Source: Anthopleura xanthogrammica (Eukaryota; Cnidaria; Anthozoa; Actiniaria; Actiniidae). Taken from it: a stretch of 64,000 bases of DNA. The stretch covers positions 6,075,790-6,139,789 of the forward strand of contig OZ025208.1 of NCBI GenBank assembly GCA_964019055.1, in the 5' to 3' direction. The stretch's first letter is position 1. Each line of letters begins with the position of its first letter. Below, piece after piece: positions 54,756 to 64,000 of this stretch. Below the pieces are notes generated by a model, which was not told the origin of the DNA, ran no database searches, and worked only from the letters and a program-made list of their open reading frames with translations. Both the position numbers and the translations under genes were made by a program.

Positions 54756-56191
54756 ATTTATACTTGCTCCAAGATCAAACTTACACACTGGTTTAAATAA
54801 ATCCGGCCATGAAATGGTCTGTCGATATATATCTGATGTAAGTCTTTGTATTTATGTCAATCTTTAACAGAAGGATTACCCAGCTTTCAGGATTAGATCT
54901 CTGTCTAACCACCAACGACTGATTTACAAGTCTTGCGAGTTAATAAAAGGTGTGATTATTTAAGTTCTTCTAGTTGGATGTTTATGTAGTTAATTGAAGA
55001 TGTCATTGTCATTCAAAGAGTCAAAACGAAAATCCAATTAACTGCAAGAACGTCAGCGTCTTCGTAAATAATAATAAAACGAACAAAATAACCAACAAAA
55101 GGGATTCCTAAGACATGCTTTGTCATAAAAATGTCAGTAGAAATTTGAGAACCAGTGTTACTATCAACGCAAGAATTCGTGCACACAGTGGTGTAATAAA
55201 GCCATCGTTAATTCAAAATCATTTCAAAACAGCACAAATTCCTCTCATTAGCGATAAACATCATTCAGAATTCACGAAACCAAAGATGTATTAGTTTAGG
55301 AACCGGTAGATTCAAACTGAATTCTTTTTCATATGCGATAATATAAAAGAGCTTTGGAGTCAGATATGATATGAAGGGAGAATTTCTAAGTATAAAGCTC
55401 AGTATTATCGAATTTGGTTAACAATTTTTGCTGTATTTAACACAGAAAAGGATTTAGAGAATATTTTTTCACGATATGCCTGCAGTGCTTCTGACACCAA
55501 CCGAGAAAAGCCAGTATGAGACAGATGACTCTTGTTTACTTGCGAGAAAATGAAATGCAAAAAAATACAAGAATGATGATTGCATTTAATCCCAAATCGT
55601 TCACTACTTCTTTGTATTTACATCCGTATTTTGAGCAAATTATATTTCATTTGAAAGTACTTCGAATAATTGGATTCTCACGTTTGCAAACGTTCGTACA
55701 ACGTATATTAAAAAACGGCTAAGTGCTCAGTCACGGAGGACTTACAAATGACACTTGTAAACATGATAGTTCGCTGTAGGTCAATTTTTATTGATTCTAT
55801 AATTAGCTATTTGACTATTTCTTTTAATTTAAAAAAATTTACTGATATGCTAATATACACTAATGAAAATTTGAACATTTTGCTATTCTTATTCTTCTAC
55901 GCTTATTTTGCAATTAAAAGTGAACTTTTTCTTTATTTCTATTATCACGTACTATTGAGCGAAGCCTGGAACATTTCTCAACCTGTGGGGAGGAAGGGAA
56001 CGGAATTATGGTGATATATTTTCGTAAAAAGTTGAAATTTGCAAGCTAATTGCGAAATACGCACTTGCCAAATTAGCCCGTCCCCTCCCCCCTTTTAAAC
56101 TAGACTTCCTGTACTGTCTCTTCTTTCGCGTTTCATTTGCAAGGCTTGAGTTTAGAGAGGAAATAGAAACTAACTCAATGTAAATACTAGG
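54756..56191. other. Intergenic region between FBXW2 and the receptor gene
   Basis: It holds the FBXW2 3' end (a candidate AATAAA on the minus strand at 55932-55937) and, nearer 54756, the promoter and 5' UTR of the receptor. No TATA box or element was clearly identified. Confidence 0.5.
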
Positions 56192-59100
56192 TCACGTATC
56201 GTCTTTGAATTTCAATACAAGGATACTATGGTCCGGCATGCTAGTGGCGAATAGAACATTGTCCTTAATGTTTTCACAAAGGCAGTTCAACCATACCGGG
56301 TCTCCCGAAGTAAAGTTTGAACCTCGGGCAGAACGACGAAAAGGTGGTAGTTCCCGCGAGGCGATACACTGCTCGCTGCGATTGTTCATAATGTGAAGAC
56401 TGGTCGAGTCCAGGAGAAGGCTAAACATTTGTCCCTTAGCAACGAGCCATTTGGACGGTGAAGATACAAATGACCTATAAAGCAGAAAAATATCTACCAT
56501 ATTTCAAAAACCCTGGAAAAAAGCCCATTTTTTTTACCTTTACTTTTGCTTTACGTATAAATTTTCTCCTTTTTTTTTTGTTGCTTATTTTTACTTTTAT
56601 TTCCCATCCTTTCTTTTCTTTTCTTTTTTTCCAGCTGTCCTTCTTTCTTAATTTCTAATTATTTTTGGTTTCTATTTCTTTCACCATTTCACTTCATTTT
56701 AATTTTTCTTTGCTCATTTAGACAAGCTACTTCGCACACTTGCAAGTCTAATCTCAATCATGTGCCAATTATTTAAATTTCTTGAAAATTTCCTCATTCT
56801 CGTTTCCAAATGTAAAAATAATTATGATTCCTTTCCCACTCCACTGTTTGGTGCTTTCAAAAACAATGACCCCATACTGCTCCTTTCCTCTCCCCTTCCG
56901 TTGTCAGTTATTGCTTTTAATAAAGGAATTGTCTTTTGTTATGGGAGAAGTGCATGTTTAAATTGTTTTAACATCAAAATTACATAAGTTCTTGGTGTGC
57001 AACCACATGACTGAAATCCCTTGAGATACAAATAACAATGAAACAGCCGCCATGTTGGTTGATATAACAAGAGAAGTTGATGAGGAATGCTATATTCACC
57101 ACTTTCACATTCCCATAATGCGTTTTGAGGGGCAACAATAGGAAAAATTATTTGAAAACTCAAAATTTTTCGTGCAGATGTTGAGTACATTTGCTATTAT
57201 CATTGAAAAATCCAGTATCAGTTTAATCAGAGTTAATTCCACACGCATGGGAGAATGAAACGTTTGGTGTTACAGACAATGTATGGACTTACCAAGAAAT
57301 GTCATGACTTTTGCTCATAAACCTGTTCAAATTACTTTCTTTCAGGTTTTTGTGTATTCTGATAGAATCTATCATAGATGCATAAGTGTTTTTAGATGTT
57401 TTTTCTTCAATTCTTATCAATCTTCATGGTAATATTAACGATTTTGTTGCCCCCCAAAAAAGCAAAACATTATGGGGATGTGAAAGTTGTGAGTATAATC
57501 AACCAACATGGCTGCTGGTGACGTGGCTTGGACCACAAGAATTGTGATGCTAATCCATTCTATGCATTCATTTTCTCTTTCAGTCATTGTCAGAGTTATG
57601 TTTCTGTCCAATAGCCAATGTGCATCAAAACTCACAAAGCCCTCTGAGAAAGTGAGTTCTTTAAAAACGAAACAGGGAAATCAAAGGAACTATCAGAAAA
57701 AAATTACTCTGTTATTTTCATCTGCTGAAACCCTTTTATTTCCATAGAAAATTTCGAAGGAAAAATTGTCAGATGAATTTTTAGAGGAGCCAAAAAAGCA
57801 TAAGAATTCACTTTCCCATCATGCTTTGTGCTATAATTTCGAGCTCCTGCACATTGGCTATTATATTCACTTCTCTCTCTCACATAATGTCAAAATTGAT
57901 AATTCACAACTTTTTGACTAACCTGGATAATTCAAGAGTTTGAAAATTCCAAAAGTGAATACCAGAATCTGATGCACAGACGATAAAATTCCCATCAAAT
58001 TGAACTCTTGGTTGAAGATGAATATTTTCATCTTGTGTGGCTAGAGTTGCAAGGGGTGTTGATATTGTAGCATCAAGTGACCAAATCTTTGTGGAAAAAC
58101 AAGCAAGCAAAAAGAACATGTCAGCAGTGAGGCCTAGAAAAGTATTTTATTACAGAGACTATGGAGCATAGTTTTGAGGGGAAGGGGGTGCTAATTTAGG
58201 GAGTTGAAGTTGGGAGAATGCCCTCGGGTCCTGAAAATCTGGAAATTGTGGCTCTCAAAAATAGAAAAAATCTAGAAAAAACCTCGAAGCACAGGAGAGA
58301 ACCAACAAACAACTCTACTCACATACGACACCTGAGCCCAGCAGGACTCAGACCCAGGTTGCTTTGGTGAGAGGCAAGTGCCACACAAGTCTGAAACTTG
58401 GATTTGAAAATAAATTTGTATTTTGCATAGAATGAACCAGCCTACCTTGATTGTTTTCTTGTCCATACTCAGAAGAACAAACTCTCCTATTTTATGAGTT
58501 GGAGAATTGACTTTTGATTTATGTAGAATGACCTAAACAGAAATGCAAATCCTATGAATTAAACTAAAATACGGCATTAATATTAGAGGGGTTTAATTCA
58601 CAGGCCATATTCTTGGGCATGGGACATTGCAATGTTTTGTAGGGAAATAATATTTGTTTCCCAAATCCCAAAGGAGAAAATGTATTCCTTTATCCACAGA
58701 ATGAATGTCACACATGAAACCTCTTTATTGACTGTGACCAGCCAGTCAAAAAAAGTATCTGCACATGGAGCCCAAGCTCTTTTTTGGTACCAGATATGCA
58801 GGGACTGCAAAGCATCATAATTTTGAGTGGGGTACTAGTTTGGCTGGCCAAGAGGAATTTTCATCCCCCTCTGAAAATTTTGAAACTGATACTCTTGGAA
58901 ATGCAATTTCCAGTGTTCTGAGGATCAATAATTATTGCAGCATGTTTATTCCATATGCCAAGCCATGAGGCAACTCTTAACAGAAAATCATTTTTGGCTA
59001 AAAGTGTAGGGGGCTAAGCCCCCAAGCCCCACCCTCTCCCCACCTCTGCAGCCCCGGCTATATTACAGTAAATGTATGTGGTTGTTTCCCTGAGATTTTG

Positions 59101-61964
59101 GAAAATTCAAGAATTTTTTTCACCTTCTTTTGCTTTTGTATGCATCAGTTCTAGAAGAAAAGAGGACACAATATTTATATAGTCAATCAAATACATTTAC
59201 TGTAATATGCTGATACATAAAATGAGCTTGGGCACCCTGTGGTATCTGTCGTCATAATTACCTTAATGACCCAATCAGAGTGTCCGTATCTAGTCACCTG
59301 ACACCCACCAGAAGACATGGACCATACTTTTACTGTTGTGTCAGCTGAACCACTTACAATAATGTCTAATTCATCTGAATAGTCTACACAAAACACTGGA
59401 AAAACACAAAGCAAAAACTTAGACCTGAATCAGAAGTATGTGTGTTTACTGTGATCCTCAATATTCTGAAAACTCAGATATTTCAACAGCTTTTTGTGAA
59501 CTTGGTTTTTCACTGATGTCATAGTCGGTATCTTTTATAGTTTTGTGTGGTGGCAGTGAAAAACCAAATTCCAATGGGCAACTTGCAACTACTAAGTTTG
59601 AAGTTTGCAGAATATAACAGTTGAATTACCTGATATATACTGGCTTGCATTTAAAATATAACTTCTCCCTCTCCCTATGTAAATTGTGACATGTTTTATG
59701 CCCCCCCCCCCCCCCCAAGTTATTTCCTCTTACAAGGTAGTCTTCCCCCCTCTCCCATAACTGCAACATCATGTTTTGTGTCCCTCTCCCCACAGGAATT
59801 AATTACCTCTAGCATTTTTCTAGCTCACCCTTCCAGACCTACAGTTTAACATGTCAAGGGTTTTTCTATGGGTTCTCCAGTTTTCCTACTGTATCTCAGC
59901 AAAAATCAACATCAAAATTCCAACTCGATCGTGGAACAAGGGCCACAGGTTTGTTAGCCACTGGCTATTAAGTGCTAACCTTGTAAAAACAAGCCAGGAT
60001 TATTTTTTTTACTAAGTTTTTACAAAGTTTACAACTTCACAGGAAGGTGCTTGCTAACTAACTGGAGATGAGCTTGCAGAGCACAAGGAAAGTGTTGGAA
60101 GGTAGAAAGAGGCAGCAGTTAAAAAGGAAAAGGAAAAGTCTATTACTGTACATACCTGCACCCGTATGTCCTTGATAACACTGTAGCCTATTGCCAGTCT
60201 TCCAGTCCCACATGCCGATAGTATTATCAAATGATGCAGTAACAACTTTGTCCATGTCAAAGCTAATGTCTGCACAGGTGTGTGTTAGTAGGACGTATTC
60301 ACAGTGACCTGTTTGTGGATCCCACAGACGTACGGATCTATCATCTGATCCTGCAATGATAGTATATATGATCAGCCCTGAGGTTGTTTCAGGGTTCAAT
60401 AAAATTGAAGGACAGGTGATCATGATGTTGTCATGACATTTGACATACATACATACATGTAGTGTAGAATACATGCTGCTTTCTTATGACCAATAAAGCA
60501 CTTTGAATCAGCTCATTTACAGCAAATTTGAGGGGCACTTTGCTTAAACACAATAATTTTCATGTGCAGTGAAGGATAACGAGCTATCATATTTACACAA
60601 AGTGCCCTCAAAGTTGAAAATTCATAACAAACCAGTGAATGGCAGAAATGGTATTAAATATAAAAACCAAATTTTACTTTAGGAATTATAATGTAAAAAT
60701 GCACTGGATGGTAATTTTTGAAATCATATTTATCTTCAATAAAATTTACATACCTGATGAGATAAATTACTAAAAAGTACATACTACGGATATCTCCGAA
60801 GTGGTTTTCCATGCCAGAAAAACATGTCACGGTCACTCCCTAAAACATCTACAACTCGATCCCCTCACAAACATCAACATTTTAGTCTGCATTCCATTGT
60901 CCATGGGCTGCCATCCTTTTATAGCCTTTTATTTTCCTTCGGTTAACATTTTCTAGTTTCAGACGAGTAAGATGTCACTGTAGTGCTTTATTCAGTCAAT
61001 AATCTCTTTTCAGGGTTTCAACCGATCGTTTTACTCTCCAATACTTTGACAGCCAGCCCCCAACTGCTGTACCCCTAACACTCACATGGTTCTGTTCTTA
61101 AATACGCAGTGGTCCCTCGGGATTTAACTCAGGACCTAATATGCCACCATGCATGCATGACCCTTCTATTCCCGGGAGCCCCGTGCCCATTACACTTTTG
61201 ATAAGTTGTAGGGGGAAAAAATAATCAAAAGTATACAGACCTGTGGAGAAAAGAATGTAGATGATAACGTGTTTGTCGGCAGAGTTGTAGACGTTTTAGG
61301 ATGTGACTGTAACATGTTTTTCTAGTGTAAGAATCCACTTCAGTGACGTCCGTAGTATGACAGTCAACTTTAATGTGCAAGTCTTGCATATTAGATTATT
61401 ATACAAAGTGATTGCATTGACAGCGTGGGAAAAACATAATCATAATAATGCAAAACTCGTACCTGTAGCAAGCATACTATGTCTATAACACAGTGCAAAC
61501 ACCCTAGCAGTGTGTCCATGTAACATAGTCGTCTCGTATGAACTGTCTTTTTTAAAACTATGAATTTTACGCATGGCCCTCAAATATATATCTTTCCATC
61601 TTTCTTTAGGAACATCGTGTTCGCTCACGTCCATACCAAGGCACACACAAGCCTTCTGCCATACTTGATGACAATTTGAAATCACTTTTTCCCACTTTTT
61701 ACTCACGAGACAGCAACGACACAACGAAATGGGCTCCATCCATTTTAAGACATGAAAACACAATTCAAGAGGAAGGCATTTCAAAAAGTCTCTTTTCACA
61801 AGAACTTCGAGTTTCGTCGACAAAAACCGAAGCTGATCTGGTCCACAAAGCTTTATTAATTGTTCCATCGTGGTATTCTTTTGTGCATCTGTTAATCGGA
61901 AGAAGGAATCGCATAGTTTTTCGAGCCATATTTTGAAGTCTTTCCTTTCTTCTTCGTCCTCCAT
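56192..61964 (-). CDS. FBXW2: F-box/WD40 repeat protein 2, complete, 6 exons
   Basis: Exons 61463-61964, 60156-60350, 59262-59395, 58446-58532, 57923-58086 and 56192-56474 (TGA). They join in phase to exactly 454 residues, the length of human FBXW2. N-terminal part [21 protein letters not shown]-box at about 60-106 ([38 protein letters not shown]); then WD repeats from about 149 ([72 protein letters not shown]) and the C-terminal [15 protein letters not shown] shared with human. Known: FBXW2 is the substrate receptor of an SCF (SKP1-CUL1-F-box) ubiquitin ligase. The start is the ATG matching the human N-terminus. It is head-to-head with ELP6. Confidence 0.96.
57611..57863. mobile_element. MITE family D, copy 2 (253 bp)
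   Basis: Nearly identical to 8575-8827 from ATAGCCAATGTGCAT to GCACATTGGCTAT, in the same orientation. It lies in the last intron of FBXW2, 60 bp downstream of the donor of exon 57923-58086. Confidence 0.92.
58268..58398 (-). mobile_element. tRNA-derived SINE, copy 2
   Basis: Read on the minus strand: GCCTCTCACCAAAGCAACCT, GGTCTGAGTC, GGTGTCGTATGTGAGTAGAG, TTGGTTCTCTCCTGTGCTTC, GAGG. It matches the 33501 copy from the middle of the head onward. The B box is diverged and the A box end is missing, so it is dead. It lies in an FBXW2 intron. Confidence 0.82.
59701..59717. repeat. Poly-C tract
   Basis: A short uninterrupted C run in an FBXW2 intron. Confidence 0.75.
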
Positions 61965-62085
61965 TTTGTTGATCAACCCAGTCTTCCTCTTCCAATAAAT
62001 CCAACAAGAGACTGGCACTAGTGAGTCCGCTGACCACATAAGCAAGAAAAAAGTGGACTGAGATTTGGATTTTTTATTTTAGAAA
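61965..62085. promoter_or_regulatory. Putative bidirectional promoter of FBXW2 and ELP6
   Basis: Only 121 bp separate the start codons of two divergent genes, so the core promoters and 5' UTRs must overlap or use distal exons. No TATA box is seen. A run TTTTTTATTTTAG ends just before the ELP6 ATG and could be an acceptor of a 5' UTR intron. Confidence 0.6.
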
Positions 62086-63977
62086 ATGTTTCCTGGTCTG
62101 AATTCTTTGGTTGATTTTAACGAAAACAAGCCACCAAAGGTATGAATGAATGTAGAAGATATGTGTGTTGAAATATCTTAGACTTTCAAAAGTCTTCAGA
62201 GTTTTTTGGATTCAGTGGAGGAGCCACTTTGTGGAAAATCATCATCATCTTCATTAATTATCATCATTATCATGCATCATCATTATCATCTCATCATCAT
62301 TATAATGATAATTATGCACGTTGGAAGATCTAAGAATTTGAGAATTCACTGAAAAATCCATTGTCAAGTTCTTACAATGTGGCATATACAGCTATTTCAA
62401 AAAAAGGTTTGTGAAGGTTTTGTTGCTTCAGTTGTTGCGCATGTTGCATATACCAAGCCCGAAATATACTAAGCTTGTGCGTGATGTAAATTCAAGCAGC
62501 AAAAGGTCATAACAATATGGAATTTTCCTGAACTTTACCTGCAGGTTTTTCCAGCATATTTTCTTCTGTGCTGACATTATTTGCTCATGAATATAATACA
62601 TTTTATGCTTGGCAAACAACATGCAACATGCAACAATTTAAGCATCAGATGCATGCAACAAAACCTTCACCAACCCTTTTTTGAAATAGCTTTATATCTA
62701 ACAAATAATATAACCTAACTAAGGTCAAAAAAGATTGAGTTAAAATCTCCTTTTTGAATTATTACATTATATATATGTGCAGTACATGATGTTGAGCTTG
62801 CAAACAAAATTATACTGAAAGGTTTTTTATGTTACAGGGCAAATTTATATTGCTATCTGATTCTCAAAATGATGGCAGTTTTCTAGTGAATCATTTCCTC
62901 TCCCTCTACATTAAAGGTATTGATTGTTTTGTGTTGAATGTAAGAAGTATCCTTCAGTTCCTACACTAGCATAAATATACTATTGATGCCATGATAAAGA
63001 GCTGATTATTAGCCATTCTGGTCATAATGACTGTCTGCTAATATATAAATATCCTTCCAGGTTATAATTATACCCCCCACCACTCCCCCCACTCCCTCCC
63101 TCCATAAGCCCACCTCTAAAATCTCACCATATGACATTCATGTCATCTCTCAATACTTGACTGAGAAAAGAAAAGAAAAAAGATAACCCATTTCTACTCA
63201 AAAATAACCCCCTCTCCCAGCCCCACTCCCTTGTTATATTATGAGCCCATCCAAAAAAAAAACCTTACTAAAGCATACATGTATTAAGATAACCCCTGGA
63301 GAGATCACAACCAGGATCTCATGGATATTTTTCCTTTTCATTTAGGTGGATTTCACATTTGTTTTTTAACTCTTTCCCAATCATTTACACATTACTGTAA
63401 TGTGACCCAAAAACTGGTATGTATCAAGTGCTCTATATTAGGTATTTCTACTATTTCAAAGTCTATTTCAGTGTAGTTCTATGCAATACTAAAAAGGTCA
63501 CATGCATGACCTTACCTACAGTTAGTGTCTAAAATTTTCAGCATTGCTCTACTCCTTTCCCGCTCATCCATCACCTCTCCCACAAATAATAAACTGTCGT
63601 TTAGTCGTATTACACTGTAGTTTCAAATGTTGCATGTTATTCAGGTGCGGATCTAGAGAAGTCATCCCCTTCCCCCCTCCTTTCTAGCCAGGTTTTCATA
63701 AAAATATAGAAATAGTATCTCTGAGAATGCAACACAAAATCCTAAATTCATACCTTCATATTTCTCTAATGCAATATCTACTTGTGTTATGTTGCTCAAT
63801 TATGCAAGTTAATAAACTTAGATGTATTGTTATTTAGGGAATCAATCTCAACAGTGCTCGTGATAATGGTCAAGTCAAGCATATAGATGGTCTAAAATTA
63901 ATATCCAAAGGTCTTTCAGCCAATCAAAGTAGAGATGACACCTTGAATACTCAAGAAAATCCATTTCTAAATATTAG
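62086..63977 (+). CDS. ELP6: Elongator complex protein 6, 5' part (4 exons; continues past the right edge)
   Basis: Exons 62086-62139, 62838-62916, 63346-63416 and 63838-63977 join in phase to 114 complete codons with no stop. They give MFPGLNSLVDFNENKPPK, GKFILLSDSQNDGSFLVNHF, LSLYIK, then CFLTLSQSFTHYCNVTQKL, and INLNSARDNGQVKHIDGLKL. This follows human ELP6 (266 residues) closely, including the first exon border after residue 18 and the GSFLV-HFLS-Y-K motif. Known: ELP4-ELP5-ELP6 form a RecA-like ring that helps Elongator modify wobble uridine of tRNAs; ELP6 lacks a working Walker A motif. About 150 residues remain outside the window. Confidence 0.95.
62240..62310. repeat. ATC triplet microsatellite
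   Basis: Imperfect CATCATCAT/ATTATC units in ELP6 intron 1. Confidence 0.85.
62385..62695. mobile_element. Foldback family Q, copy 3 (fullest copy)
   Basis: The ends AGCTATTTCAAAAAAAGGTT, GTGAAGGTTTTGTTG and CAACAAAACCTTCACCAACC, CTTTTTTGAAATAGCT are inverted. TATA-like flanks suggest a TA target. It contains several TTGCATG/CATGCAA motifs. It lies in ELP6 intron 1. Confidence 0.87.
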
Positions 63978-63984
63978 GTAAAAG

Positions 63985-64000
63985 GGAAGAATGGGTGGCG
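63985..64000 (+). mobile_element. Start of a tRNA-derived SINE cut by the window edge (copy 3)
   Basis: GGAAGAATGGGTGGCG matches the first bases of the SINE at 33501 (GGAAGAACGGGTGGCG) with one change. It begins 8 bp after the ELP6 exon 4 donor. Confidence 0.6.

Noticed and set aside
1..64000. CRISPR arrays, operons, rRNA or intact tRNA genes
   Set aside because: None seen. The direct repeats are eukaryotic micro- and minisatellites, and the tRNA-like pieces are SINE heads.

Overview
The window is nuclear DNA of an intron-rich metazoan, with no bacterial or viral content. The proteins are unmistakably animal but well diverged from vertebrate ones. Introns carry many short foldback transposons (MITEs), tRNA-derived SINEs and long microsatellites. 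I infer a cnidarian, probably an anthozoan such as a stony coral, but the sequence alone does not prove this. Coding lies in short exons with GT-AG junctions. I rebuilt gene models by requiring an open reading frame, splice sites and matching codon phase at every junction.

Layout, left to right. (1) About 142-26903, minus strand: the 5' part of a large scaffold gene. It has an N-terminal CARD-like death fold, long coiled coils and three PDZ domains, and continues off the left edge. It is most like DLG5, a MAGUK of cell polarity and junctions. (2) 26.9-29.8 kb: intergenic, full of foldback elements and SINE-like pieces. (3) 29806-54755, minus strand: a complete 10-exon class C GPCR of the GPR158/GPR179 (metabotropic glycine receptor) family, 780 residues. 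Its 13.4-kb intron holds a probable nested same-strand small gene at 39070-40211, with a TATA box and two perfect CRE sites upstream. (4) 56192-61964, minus strand: a complete 6-exon F-box/WD40 gene, FBXW2, predicted at 454 residues. (5) 62086-63977, plus strand: the first four coding exons of ELP6 (Elongator subunit 6), running off the right edge and head-to-head with FBXW2 across 121 bp.

The genes do not form one pathway. FBXW2 is a substrate receptor of SCF ubiquitin ligases. ELP6 belongs to the Elongator tRNA-modification complex. The receptor and the scaffold both belong at the plasma membrane. The receptor ends in Asp-Phe-Val, which could bind a PDZ domain, but a link to the neighbouring PDZ protein is speculation.

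Repeats take up much of the rest. At least a dozen foldback families can be seen, and several share the terminal motif TAGACC with TA target duplications. One is nested inside another. Large arrays are (TGAA)106, (CCACA)about 112, ATC/GAT triplet arrays, and a 54-bp minisatellite that is open in one frame.
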